From Notamacropus eugenii (Eukaryota > Chordata > Mammalia > Diprotodontia > Macropodidae), in NCBI RefSeq assembly GCF_028372415.1, contig NC_092872.1, positions 514,724,224 through 514,788,223 of the forward strand: a stretch of DNA of 64,000 nucleotides, given 5' to 3'. Within the stretch, counting starts at the first letter, position 1, and the number at the start of each line of letters is the position of its first letter. The position numbers and the translations under genes were made by a program. The notes beneath the pieces were generated by a model, which saw nothing but the letters and a program-made list of their open reading frames with translations, made no database searches and had not been told where the DNA came from. Shown here in pieces: positions 1-9,056 of this stretch.

Positions 1-94
1 GGACAATGGAAAACCTTGAGTTCATGACATAGAAGATTAGTTGAAGTAACTGGTAGATTAGCAAAGGTTTAACCAGGTGGAAGAATGGCTAGAA

Positions 95-270
95 TACAGA
101 TGGAGTCAAGGAGACTGGAGTTTAAGTCTTGCCTCAGACACTGGTTCTGTAACTGAACAAGTCACTTAACTTCACTATGCCTTAGTTTCCTTATATGTCA
201 AAATATGAAAGTTGAATATGATGACACTCTTGTGATAAACCTATGAGCCTATGATCCTAAATCATAAGGA
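95..270 (+). mobile_element. MIR/THER1-type CORE-SINE, degraded
   Basis: A degraded tRNA-derived CORE-SINE. The order is a tRNA-like start, then the core words aacaagtcacttaac and ccttagtttcctta, then a tail reading cctatgatcct, as in other MIR/THER1 copies here. These elements are non-coding and were copied by LINE machinery. Both edges are vague and no target-site duplication is clear. Confidence 0.55.
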
Positions 271-545
271 GGTAAATTTAGACTTGGTATGAAAGATAAC
301 TTCTCAAGAATTACACAATCAAAACCCCAAATGGGTCACTTTAAGAAGCATCAGCTTCCCCCTTACTGGAAAGAAACAGAGAACCACTCATGGGATGCGT
401 TGTAGAAGGAGTTATTTTTTAGTTATAATTTGTACAGCCCCTTCTAACTCCAAATTCCTTGCGTTGTACCATACTGCCTTTCATTAGAAACTATCTTTGA
501 GCATAGAACACAGAATTTCAGAGTTGGAAAAGAACTTAGAATGTG

Positions 546-778
546 GTGTTACTATTGTGCTAAAAGAAATGATGAGCTCAATGGTTTCAGAGAAACATGG
601 AAAGAAGCATGAAATAATGAAGAGTGAAATGGGTGAACCAGGAGAACGTATACAATAACAGAAAGGAACAAGTTGTGCATAGCAGATTTGCAGTTTCATG
701 TACAATCATCTTTTTTTATTGTGCCATGTTATGAAAATGTTTATTTTAGTCCATAAATTAAAAAAAAAAATAAAGAAG
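546..778 (+). mobile_element. L1 3' end (tail subtype shared with 16.1 and 47.2 kb)
   Basis: The stretch starts with the typical end of L1 ORF2 (tactattgtgctaaaagaaa, then aaccaggagaac). It ends in an A-rich tail after a block reading tttgcagtttcatgtacaat. The same 3' UTR block is seen near 16,245 and 47,545, so the three copies form one subfamily. The copy is 5' truncated. The upstream 270-545 segment holds nothing I recognise. Confidence 0.65.
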
Positions 779-809
779 GTGATGTGTGAGGGGGAAAAAA
801 GAATAGTGT

Positions 810-945
810 TAGAGCTAGAAGGGCCCAAGAAATCATTTTTCCAATCATTCCATGTTAGAGATGAGGAAACAGAGGACCTGAGAGAAGTTGCTTGCTTAGG
901 CTCACACAGTGACTTGAATCTTCCATGAAGCTATTTCTTATTCAG
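810..945 (-). mobile_element. MIR3-like CORE-SINE
   Basis: The antisense MIR core is visible as gatgaggaaacagaggacc followed by ggctcacacag. It is preceded by gctagaagggcccaagaa, the usual complement of the MIR3 3' region. It is short and diverged. Confidence 0.55.
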
Positions 946-1049
946 TGCTACTATCTGGAAAATAGCCCAATTCATCTGAAGTAAATTAGAAACTGTTAAA
1001 GTCATACTAGTAGCTTCCGGTCCACAAAGGATAAATAAATGGTCAAAGA

Positions 1050-1660
1050 ATCTTAACAGACAGTATTCAGAAGAAAAAAATAGAACTCTTTAATAATCCT
1101 TTGAGAAAATGTTCAACTTTTCCAATGATTAGATGCAAATTAAAACAAAATTGACATACCACTGCACACCTATGAAATTGGTAAAAATTATTAAGAGCAA
1201 CAAAACTCAATTCTGGCAAGACTGGGGGGAGGGCAGAAACAGCCATGTTTATTCACTACTGTGGAATTGCAAACACAGAATCTTTCTGGAATGTATTTTG
1301 GCAATATGTAGTAATGGTTACCAAAAAAACTTTTAATCCAGACATTCCAGTGTTGGGAAAAATACTTTAAAAGTATCTAAAACAATTATAATTCACCTGT
1401 TCCAAAATTTATTCAAATATGTAATTGTAAAAAACAAAAACTGGAAGTGACCAAAATATCCAACAATAGGGGAATTAGGGAATGGTTATATTTATTGTGG
1501 CATGTTAATGTAATAGAATACTATAATGACATTAAAACTGGTATATATAAGTAATGCCGTTAGATCTGGGAGGACCTATATGACATAATGGAAAATGAAA
1601 GAAGAGGAGCCAGAAAAATGCAATACACACCAATATCATATAAGAAAAGTGCATAGAATT
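1050..1660 (+). mobile_element. Diverged L1 fragment (end of ORF2)
   Basis: The sequence follows the L1 ORF2 C-terminal layout on the + strand: gatgcaaattaaaacaaa and accactgcacacctatgaaa, the ccagacattccagtgttgg block, gaagtgaccaaaatatccaa, and tgtaatagaatactataatg. It is more diverged than the L1 at 2.1-3.05 kb, which suggests an older subfamily. The frame is broken throughout. Confidence 0.65.
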
Positions 1661-1663
1661 GGG

Positions 1664-1866
1664 GTGTGGAACAATAGACAGCACACTGGTTCTGGATTCG
1701 GAAGACATGGCTCCAAATCCTGGTTTTGATCGTCATTACCTATGAGACATTGGGCTTCCATGCCTCAGTTTCCATAGCTGGATAATAAATCATTTGGATT
1801 AGATAGATGGCTTTTGAGGCCTCTTCCAGTTTTGAGTCCATGACTCTATGATCCATGATCCAATGA
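1664..1866 (+). mobile_element. MIR/THER1-type SINE
   Basis: A nearly complete CORE-SINE. It has a tRNA-like head (gcacactggttctggattcgg), the core (atgcctcagtttccatagct) and a tail ending tctatgatccatgatcc. It lies directly downstream of the older L1 fragment. The 1,867-2,095 segment after it shows no clear repeat. Confidence 0.7.
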
Positions 1867-2097
1867 ACAGACAAATAATCTTGAAGAAACTTACAGGAGG
1901 CAACCAAAAAGCAATCTTACTTTATGCATTTAAATTAATTTAAATTTAAATAGCTGCTCTCAAGAAGAACAGGACTAAAGAATGTCATAATGTGTGATGA
2001 AAAAGAAGATGATTTGACCCCTTGGCACAGATAAGGGATAACAAATGACACTCAAGTGCTCTCCTGCTGTCCCCCAGAAATTCAGGAGACCACCTAA

Positions 2098-3052
2098 CAG
2101 AAGGTCAAAGGATATGAACAGGCACAGATGAAGAAATTAAAGCTATCTATAATCATGTGATGCTCTAAATCGCTATTGATTAGAGAAATATAAATCAAAA
2201 CAGTTTTGAGTTACCACAATACACTTAGGAGATTGACCAACATAACAAAATGCTGGAGATGTGGGAAAACTGGAACACTAATGCATTGTAGGTGGAGTTG
2301 TGAACTGATCCAATCAGTCTGGAGAGCAATTTGAAACTATGCCCAAAGGGGTATAAAAATGTGCATACTTGTTGACCCAGCAATATCACTAAAAGAGAAA
2401 AGGACCTACATGTACAAAAATATTTATAGTAACTCTTTTTATGGTGGCCAAGAATTGGAAACAGAGGGGATGTCCATTAATTGAGGAATGATTGAACAAG
2501 TTGTGGTATATGGATGTAATGGAATACTCTTGTACTATAAGACATTATGAGCAGGCAGACTTCAGAAAAACCTAGAAAGACTTACATGAACTGATGCTGA
2601 GTGAAGTGAGCAGAACCAGGAGAACATTCCATACAGTAACAGCAACATTGTGCAATGACTAACCTTGATGGACTTAGCTGTTCTCAACAAAGCAAAGATC
2701 TATGACAGCTTCAAGGGACATATGATGAAAAATGCTGTCCACGTCCAGAAAAAGTACTATGGAGTCTGTATGCAGATGGAAGCAGACTATTTGCTCCCTT
2801 ATGTTGTTGTTGGGTTTTTTTTGTTTATTTCTTCTTTCTTGTGGTTTCTCCCATTGATTCTTATTCTTCTTTACAACATGACTAATAGGAAAATAGGTTT
2901 AATATGAATGCTTATGTAGGGCCTATATCAGATTGCATGACATCTTGGGGAAGAAGAGGAAAAGCAGGGGAGAAAATTTAAAACTCAAAATCTTATGGAA
3001 GTGAATGTTGAAAACTAAAAACAAATAAATAAATTTATTTTTTTAAAAAAGT
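2098..3052 (+). mobile_element. L1, 5'-truncated: end of ORF2 plus 3' UTR
   Basis: A clear marsupial L1 3' end. In order it shows ggtcaaaggatatgaacagg, tgggaaaactggaacactaa, caatcagtctggagagcaat, the agaattggaaacagagggga segment, gagcagaaccaggagaacat, then the 3' UTR (cttggggaagaagagg, aactcaaaatcttatggaa) and an A-rich tail of aataaat units. Stops break ORF2. Residues matching the ORF2p C-terminal domain can still be read in pieces. Confidence 0.93.
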
Positions 3053-3463
3053 TAGGAGAAAGCCAGAAAGGCAAGTTTATGGATGGACATGGACAGGGTA
3101 GCCATGAATGGGCTGTAATTTACATCAGTGCAAAGAATATCCAAATCGATAAAATCATCAAATGAGTTACCAAGCCAGTGTTGTATAGTAGCATTGGGTA
3201 TTTAAATTTAAGTTTTAAAATAAAACATCTGACCTTTTAAAGTAGCCTAATTCCCTTTAAACTACTGTTCATCTCTCTCCTTGCATCTGCAGAGCCTGTC
3301 CTCTATCATGCCTGGATTCTACTCCACTTTTAAAACTCCACTCCTTAGAATTCCCTAGTTGCTACCAAAGCTTGGATCCAGAAACACATGAAACCTTTCT
3401 TAAACTCCCCATCTCAAAGTGCATCTCACAATTACTTGCTATTGATTTTATATATTTTTTTAT
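3053..3463. other. Stretch without recognised repeat
   Basis: No repeat family is evident between the L1 tail and the CA repeat. The part from 3,240 is C/T-rich and might be an old L2 3' region, because an L2-like end follows the CA repeat. I see no exon or conserved motif. Confidence 0.4.
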
Positions 3464-3504
3464 ACACACACACGCACGCACACACACACACACACACACA
3501 CACA
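3464..3504. repeat. (CA)n microsatellite
   Basis: An alternating CA tract of about 41 bases with two CG interruptions near its 5' end. The reading frames that run through it are artefacts of the repeat. Confidence 0.97.
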
Positions 3505-3509
3505 TCTCT

Positions 3510-3612
3510 CCTAGTAGAAGATATGCTCCTTTATGGCATAAAAATGATTTCTTTTGGTCATTGTATCCCTGGTGCCTGAGACATAGTAGATACTTAATAA
3601 ATACCTATGTGT
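3510..3612 (+). mobile_element. L2-clade LINE 3' end
   Basis: It has the typical L2 3' terminus: gtatccctggtgcctgagac, then atagtagatacttaataaat. It sits directly after the CA repeat, which probably expanded inside the same element. Confidence 0.65.
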
Positions 3613-3623
3613 GATTTATTAAT

Positions 3624-4091
3624 TTATATACTTTTTTTAAAAAGAGGGTTTCTGGGTTTTTCCTGATAGAATACACATATTCTATAAAAGTCCTTCTCAG
3701 ACGCCATGTGGGGGTGAGCTGGATACTGAGTTCTCAATGACTGTACCCCATTGGAGCACAAGTTCTGGTTGTTTCTAAAAAGATGAAAAGACCAAGAGGA
3801 ATTAGGGTATATGCATATGTATACATATGTATGTATGTATGTATACATACATACATACATATATATTATATATACATACATGTGTGTAATATGTATGTGT
3901 GTATGTACTGAGGGCCAGTCTACCTTTGTCACTAATGGTTTGGCCACTAGTTGATGAATTCTTTGTCTTGAGGACCCTTCATTTACATACTGGATAAATT
4001 TGACTGAGTCATCAACTTCAGAAAGCGATGAGGTCGGGGTCAGTTTGTTAGAAGAAGTTTTGACGATGCTACCACAGGTGTTTGTGGACAA
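3624..4091 (-). other. Unassigned 155-codon open frame across a TATG repeat
   Basis: An open frame of 155 codons on the minus strand. About 60 N-terminal residues precede a stretch of translated TATG/CATA repeat, and the C-terminal part comes from unrelated sequence. I do not recognise either end. The frame crosses a microsatellite with no sign of coding selection, so a real protein is unlikely. The surrounding DNA matches no repeat I know. Confidence 0.15.
3811..3907. repeat. TATG/CATA repeat containing a perfect 38-bp palindrome
   Basis: An A/T-rich TATG, then CATA, then TA/TG low-complexity tract. Positions 3,825-3,862 form a perfect 38-base inverted repeat centred on gtatac (3,841-3,846). 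The left arm is atatgtatgtatgtat and the right arm is its complement. It could form a cruciform or hairpin. Confidence 0.95.
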
Positions 4092-4424
4092 AAACTGCTG
4101 TCACAGACATTTTAGAGACCTCAGGAGGTATTTCTGAAATGTGAAGTGGAGAGTTGGATAAAATGATCTCTAAGGTTCCTTCTAGTTCTAAATTCTAAGA
4201 TGTTACGGTGTCCTTTAGCTCTCCCGTTCCAGGTGACTGCCTTGGATTCAAATATAAATGACTATACCTCACTGGGGCTTAGTTCCTTCCTCCGTTCCAT
4301 CCACCCATCTCTCTACAGAGATAGTTTTTAAAGTTAAACAAAAAACTCTTGGGAGAAATGAGATCTCTATGATTCCTTCCAGATCTATATCCTATGATCC
4401 TACCAAAGTCACATTTCTAAAAAA

Positions 4425-4515
4425 TATACATATGTGTGCACATGTGTGTATATGTATACATATATTTGCATTATGGGGGTGTGTTAATACATGTTCATGT
4501 GCACACATGTGCACC
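4425..4515. repeat. Imperfect TG/ACAT simple repeat
   Basis: Alternating purine-pyrimidine sequence built from tgtgtgca and catatgta units, interrupted by a short G run. The flanks (4,130-4,424) contain two short pieces resembling MIR tails (ttccttctagttctaaattc and atcctatgatcct). The 4,516-5,040 segment shows nothing recognisable. Confidence 0.8.
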
Positions 4516-5040
4516 ATTTTCCTAGGGACTAACAGAAAGCTATAACTCATAAATGTAATAGATGAGTTTTATTTTATTTTCAAGGTAAAAATTTCCAATA
4601 TCCCTTCCTTCCAGTTATTTAATTTTTTAGTACTTGAGATGAAATTGGAATGGCAGCTTTGAAGTTCAGAGGGAAAGTATCTAGAAATATGTACTTAAGG
4701 GAAGAAGGGAAGGGGTGGAGCCTGATAGGGTACCATCCTTCCAACAGTCTTGATGGGGGCTTTGACTATAGCCAGGAAAGCTTTCGTCACCATAATACAA
4801 TTTTGTATGTTAAACAGATGTCAGATGGAAGAAAGACACCAGGGCTTTTCTTTTCTTATTCTGAGGGACTTGATTCCCCCAAAGCAGCCATTTTTTTTTT
4901 CAGTTACCATGACAGTGGTAACTCCTATTAGGAGTTTATCGTTTTCTCAAGCCTGCTGCATGTTAATGTGGAATCAATTCATGAATGTTACCCGTAAGAC
5001 CTAAGAGGTTCTAAACCATAGCCTCCAATTGTATTCAGGG

Positions 5041-5102
5041 GAGAGAGAGACAGAGAAACAGAGAGACAGAGACAGAGAGAGAGAGAGAGAGAGAGAAAGA
5101 GA
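5041..5102. repeat. (GA)n microsatellite
   Basis: A purine-only strand of GA units with scattered CA and AA interruptions. A tract like this can form triplex DNA. Confidence 0.97.
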
Positions 5103-6335
5103 CCGTTCTATTCCCCTTCTCTTTCCCTTTTTCTATCACCAACAACTCCTGAGTAGCAGCTATGAGAAAGCACAAATAATGATTTTTTAAAAATTCTTCC
5201 TATTTATTAATCCATCTGTAACAGTAGACACAGACCAATTATGCTTTTGCCTTTGGTAACCCAGATCCTCGAATGGCTAGTTTAAAAAAAAAAAACTCAC
5301 CTGGTCCAGAATATGTTGGGACAAATGCCAGAATGTTCCCAGGACCATTTTCTGTCTAGCTTTATAAACATCAAACCAGTCTGCTTTGTGAAAGGAAGAG
5401 GCACTGTATATGACATAAGCAGTTTTGGAGGATGTGGGGAATCTGGCAAGACAGCTGACTTCAGAGAAAAAGAGAATTCAAAAACTTTTTCATGTCTTCA
5501 AAAGTAGCATTTCCTACATTACGGGCCAAGGGCACAATTAAACAAAGAAACTGTCAACGAGCAACTTTTGGCTCTTAACCGAGTATATTTCTGTTGTAAC
5601 AAAATATCCAGATATAGACGCTTTCCATTCTGGCTGCTGGTGTTTACTTGTTAATACACTATTTATTTTTCAAGCGGGTAATATCTTGAGGAGCTGTTGA
5701 AATTATTTACTCGAATTGTTACTATATTACTACATTTAACAAAGTCACATTTTTCATTGGGGGAGAAGATCCTTCAGAAAAAAACTTAGCTTATTGTGGT
5801 CATTTTTATTTGCAACAGATTTTTCTTTGCTGGCATCTGGAGTATTTGATTCCGTTTTTGGTTATTTGGAGTTGTCCTTTTATCATTATCTTCAGGAAGC
5901 AGCATTAGCATGCTACAGATAAGAGGCACATCCAGATGTGCATATCAAAGGATGAACAACTGCTTATTAAGAAAAACTTTTTTTCTTTAAGCGGAGCAAG
6001 GTTCAAAGGAATAGTAAAAACCTATTTTTTTTAAGGTGACAAAACTGTCTGGCAGTTCTGGGGATTGTCACCATAATGCATTGAAATTTTAAAAAATTGA
6101 AGCTCAAAGAGAAAAAGTAAAATAAAAGATGGAAAACCAGAATGAATTGGTCTCTCTAAACTTGCCCTTTCACTTAATGCCATGTTTTATACCTGTTTTT
6201 TGGGGGGGGAGGTAATATTTAACCCACAAATTTGATTCAATTAATTTCAGGTTTTACCAGGTATTTATTATGATCATAAAACTATAAGACAACTGGGGGG
6301 GCATATAATGATAGCACACTGAGTTCATGGTCTAA
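5103..6335. other. Repeat-free single-copy block
   Basis: About 1.2 kb with no recognisable transposon. The stretch from about 5,560 to 6,180 mixes AT-rich sequence with GATA-type (cagataag near 5,915) and other short motifs. It reads like unique DNA that might be conserved, but conservation cannot be judged from one sequence. No convincing exon is visible. Confidence 0.4.
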
Positions 6336-6339
6336 TAGA

Positions 6340-6500
6340 ACAGTTAAGCTAGAAGGGAGTTCAGAATTGATCTAGCCCAACTTCCTTATTTTTCAGAAGA
6401 GAAAGTTAAGGCCACGAATGGTCAAGGGATTTGTCCAAGCTCACATGTGTAGCAGCAAACCACAGAGAGTCAGAAGTCAAATCCAGTTCCTCTGACCTTA
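6340..6500 (-). mobile_element. MIR3-like SINE
   Basis: The antisense MIR3 order is visible: gctagaagggagttcagaa, then tcagaagagaaagttaaggcc, then aagctcacatgtgtagcag, then aatccagttcctctgacctt. It directly abuts a second antisense MIR. Confidence 0.65.
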
Positions 6501-6755
6501 AATAATAATAATAATAATAGCTATTACTGTAAGGTTTACAAAATATTTACAAATATTGTCTTATTTAATCCTGCTAACAACTCTGACAGGTAGGTACCAG
6601 CATTATTCCCATTTCAAAGATGCTGAAACTGAAGTTAGTGACTTACCCAGGGTCAGTCACATCGCTGGTAAGTTTTTGAGGCCACATTTGAATTTAGGTC
6701 TCCCTGACTTTAGATCCAAGGGTTGATCCACTATACCATCTAGCCATCTAAAAAC
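6501..6755 (-). mobile_element. MIR CORE-SINE with (AAT)n start
   Basis: The element reads in antisense from an (AAT)n tract at 6,501-6,519, the usual 3' end of these SINEs. It continues through ttatttaatcctgctaacaa, gctgaaactgaagttagtga and ttgaatttaggtctccctga to the tRNA-like head near 6,750. It is almost full length. Confidence 0.75.
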
Positions 6756-6842
6756 CAATGATCTTTCTATTCTATACTGAGGTCACAACACATATACACA
6801 CAAATAGTTATCATACAAAATGGAACATAAAAACCTGAGAGT

Positions 6843-7110
6843 GCTTAGAGGCAGCTGAAAGCACTGTACCTAGAGTCAAAAAGATCTGAGTTCAAAACTG
6901 ACCTCACTTACTAGCTATATCACCCTAGACAAATCATCTAACCCTTGTTTGCCTCAGTTTCCTCATTTGTGAAATGGAGAAAATAATAGTACCTACCTCC
7001 CAGGGTTGCTATGAGATCAAATGAGGTATTTGAGAAGCACTTAGCACGGTGCCTGACACACAATAGGCTCTGTATAAATGCTAGCTATTATAATCATAAT
7101 TATTTTTAAA
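6843..7110 (+). mobile_element. Near full-length marsupial CORE-SINE
   Basis: It begins with a tRNA-like region (aaagatctgagttcaaaact, a B-box-like gttcaaa). The core (tttgcctcagtttcctcatt) and the tail (gcctgacacacaataggctc, then tattataatcataatt) follow. The order is complete, so this is one of the best SINE copies in the window. Confidence 0.8.
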
Positions 7111-7289
7111 AGGTATTGGATGAGTTTCTTCATCTCCCCTTGGGACAATATGACAGGTCCATGGAAGAAGTGGCATTTGAGCTGAGTCCCAAGGGAAATG
7201 ACCAACCAGTATTTAGGCACTGAGGATGACAAGAATTTAGCAGCATTGACCCTCAAAGACTGATGCTGGGAAAGGCTGAAGCAATAGCA

Positions 7290-7425
7290 GAGGATGAGAT
7301 GAAGCAATGAATCCAAACCTGGACAGACTTCGGCAGACAATGCAGGTTAGACAGGCCTGGCATGCTGTGGTCTCTGGTGTCCCAAAAAGTCAGCAGGACT
7401 GAATGACTGAACAACAACCACCCTA
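7290..7425 (+). mobile_element. BovB-like RTE LINE 3' terminus
   Basis: The end ggcctggcatgctgtggtct, then aaaaagtcagcaggactgaa, then actgaacaacaacc matches the known 3' end of BovB-type RTE elements. The composite SINEs of this window carry the same tail, which is how RTE proteins recognise them. Sequence at 7,135-7,290 is probably part of the same old insertion but is not assignable. Confidence 0.6.
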
Positions 7426-7494
7426 AAGGAGTTTACGTTCTGCTGAAGGATGGGATGATATTTCATTGTATGGGGAACTCTGAGGGAGAAAACT

Positions 7495-7683
7495 TCCTTT
7501 ACCAATGCAGGTTTGTACCTACTTTGTACTTTATAATCTAAGACAGTTCTCTGGAGCACAGGGAGTTTAAATGAAGTGTCAGGAATTGAACATCCAGTAT
7601 GTGTCACAGGCAAGACGTGAAGCCCCATCTTCCTGATTCAGCCTTGATATCCATTATAGCACACTGTTTCTCTACTGTACATG
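7495..7683 (-). mobile_element. tRNA-derived SINE (second type)
   Basis: This is the antisense of the SINE type seen in + orientation at 7,925-8,140. Shared blocks are tttataatctaagacagttc, ccagtatgtgtcacaggca and tcttcctgattcagcctt. It is moderately diverged. Confidence 0.6.
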
Positions 7684-7689
7684 TATTAT

Positions 7690-7922
7690 GATTTGCTCTT
7701 GTTGTTATTCAGTCATGTCCAACTCCTCATGACCCCATGTGAGGTTTTCTTTGCAAAGCTACTGGAGTGAAGTGTCATTTCCTTCTCTAGCTCATTTTAC
7801 AGATGAGGAAACTGAGGCAAACAAGATTCAGTGATTTGCCCAGGATCACATAGCTAGTGTCTGAAGGCAGATTTGAATTCAGGTCTTCCTGACTTCAGTC
7901 CTGGCGCTCTATCCAATGATTT
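7690..7922 (-). mobile_element. Composite tRNA-CORE SINE with RTE-type tail
   Basis: Read on the minus strand it has a tRNA-like head (ends near 7,920), the CORE (complement of gatgaggaaactgaggcaaa) and a tail (complement of ttgttattcagtcatgtcca). The tail matches the BovB/RTE 3' end. Four other copies are present (22.9, 42.6, 61.9 and 63.5 kb). The word atgattt borders both sides and may be the target duplication. The family resembles MAR1/WALLSI-type tRNA-RTE SINEs; the exact name is not certain. Confidence 0.85.
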
Positions 7923-7924
7923 AC

Positions 7925-8140
7925 TATAGTTGATATAGAGTTATCCTTGAAGTAAGGAAGACCAGAGTTCAAGTTTCACCTCGGATACATGCTGGCTGTG
8001 TGTGATTTTAGGCACTTCATTTAATCCCTCAGTGCTCTGGGCAACTCTCTAAGACTATAAGTTTCAGAGAAGTTGCCCTCCTGTGTTGGTAGAGGGCGTT
8101 TCCTCACCTGGAAGTTCCCTATAGCAATGAAATCACAAGT
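7925..8140 (+). mobile_element. tRNA-derived SINE (second type)
   Basis: It runs from a tRNA-like head (accagagttcaagtttcacc), through tctaagactataagtttcag and gtagagggcgtttcctcacc, to ctatagcaatgaaatcacaa. The same 3' end occurs at 24,100-24,190. It lacks the usual MIR tail. Confidence 0.65.
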
Positions 8141-8555
8141 CTTGCCCTTATTGATCGATATCCTTGGTTTAACTGTGTCATAACTTTGAAGATCTCCTTC
8201 TACTGGACATTATGTATATTAATTTCAACCTCACTGTCACTGCCATTAACATAAAAAAAATTTTCTTAAGTGACCGGGGAAATTAAATATGTCAGAATGT
8301 ACCAAGCCCTAAAATAACCCAGACTCAAAGGAGACATAATATGATAACTCCTTACTCTGCAATTCTGGAATTTTCTAGGAGTTTGTGTTTGTACATAAAC
8401 TCTGTAAATAGAATTGCTTTTCAGTTACGAGGCAACTGATTCTGACTCTAATGGTTTGACTGGGTCCAGGCCTGTCTTAAGGGTGGTTCTAAATTCATAT
8501 CAAGAAGTCTTATGCCTGTCATTTAAGTCAATTAAGAAAATAGTGAAATGTCTCC
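8141..8555. other. Stretch without recognised repeat
   Basis: No family assignment is possible. There is an oligo-A run near 8,255 and otherwise ordinary AT-rich sequence with no exon signal. Confidence 0.35.
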
Positions 8556-8559
8556 TATC

Positions 8560-8850
8560 ACAAAGTCAATCACATTATCTGAGAGTCAAAAGGGGCTTCA
8601 GAAACTATCAAAGTCTAAACTTTATACCATGAACCCCACTACCTCCCCATTGCCACCTACCTGGACTATTGCAAACATTTTCAGTAATAATAATAATAAT
8701 TCATATTTAATGATAATAACAACTCACTTTAACATATACAAAGAGTTTTCTGCCTTCATAACAACCTCATGGGATAGGTACTACTTGTATTATTATATTC
8801 ATTTAACAGATGGGAAAAATGAGGCTCAGAGAAGTTGTGACTTTCCCAAA
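8560..8850 (-). mobile_element. MIR3-like fragment followed by MIR with (AAT)n
   Basis: Two antisense pieces. The first (8,560-8,680) holds gagagtcaaaaggggcttca and is MIR3-like. The second starts at an (AAT)n tract (8,685-8,700) and reads ttcataacaacctcatggga, then cagatgggaaaaatgaggct, the MIR 3' half. Confidence 0.65.
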
Positions 8851-8854
8851 ATCA

Positions 8855-9015
8855 ATCACTCAACAAGAATTTATTAAGCAACCACCATGTATCAGGTGCT
8901 GTGGTAAGCCTGGGAATCATAAGTAAGACAAAACCATGGTCTCTTTCGCTAGGTAGTTCATATTGTAATAAGGGAAATAACATGCCAACATCTATGTACA
9001 TACAAGATATATACT
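8855..9015 (-). mobile_element. L2-clade LINE 3' end
   Basis: The complement of the L2 3' end is clear: tcaacaagaatttattaagc, then ccatgtatcaggtgctgtgg, then tagttcatattgtaataagg. It lies between MIR and the L1 5' end at 9,057. Confidence 0.75.
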
Positions 9016-9056
9016 TGTTCGTGTCTCTTGATTGAAAATTTACTATCAATAAAGCC

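Noticed and set aside
3372-3614. Two overlapping 63-80-codon frames
   Set aside because: Both run through the CA microsatellite and an L2 3' end.
7690-7922. tRNA gene at the SINE head (also 61,888 and 24,528)
   Set aside because: Only tRNA-like promoter remnants of SINEs are present; no cloverleaf with acceptor stem and anticodon arm can be supported.
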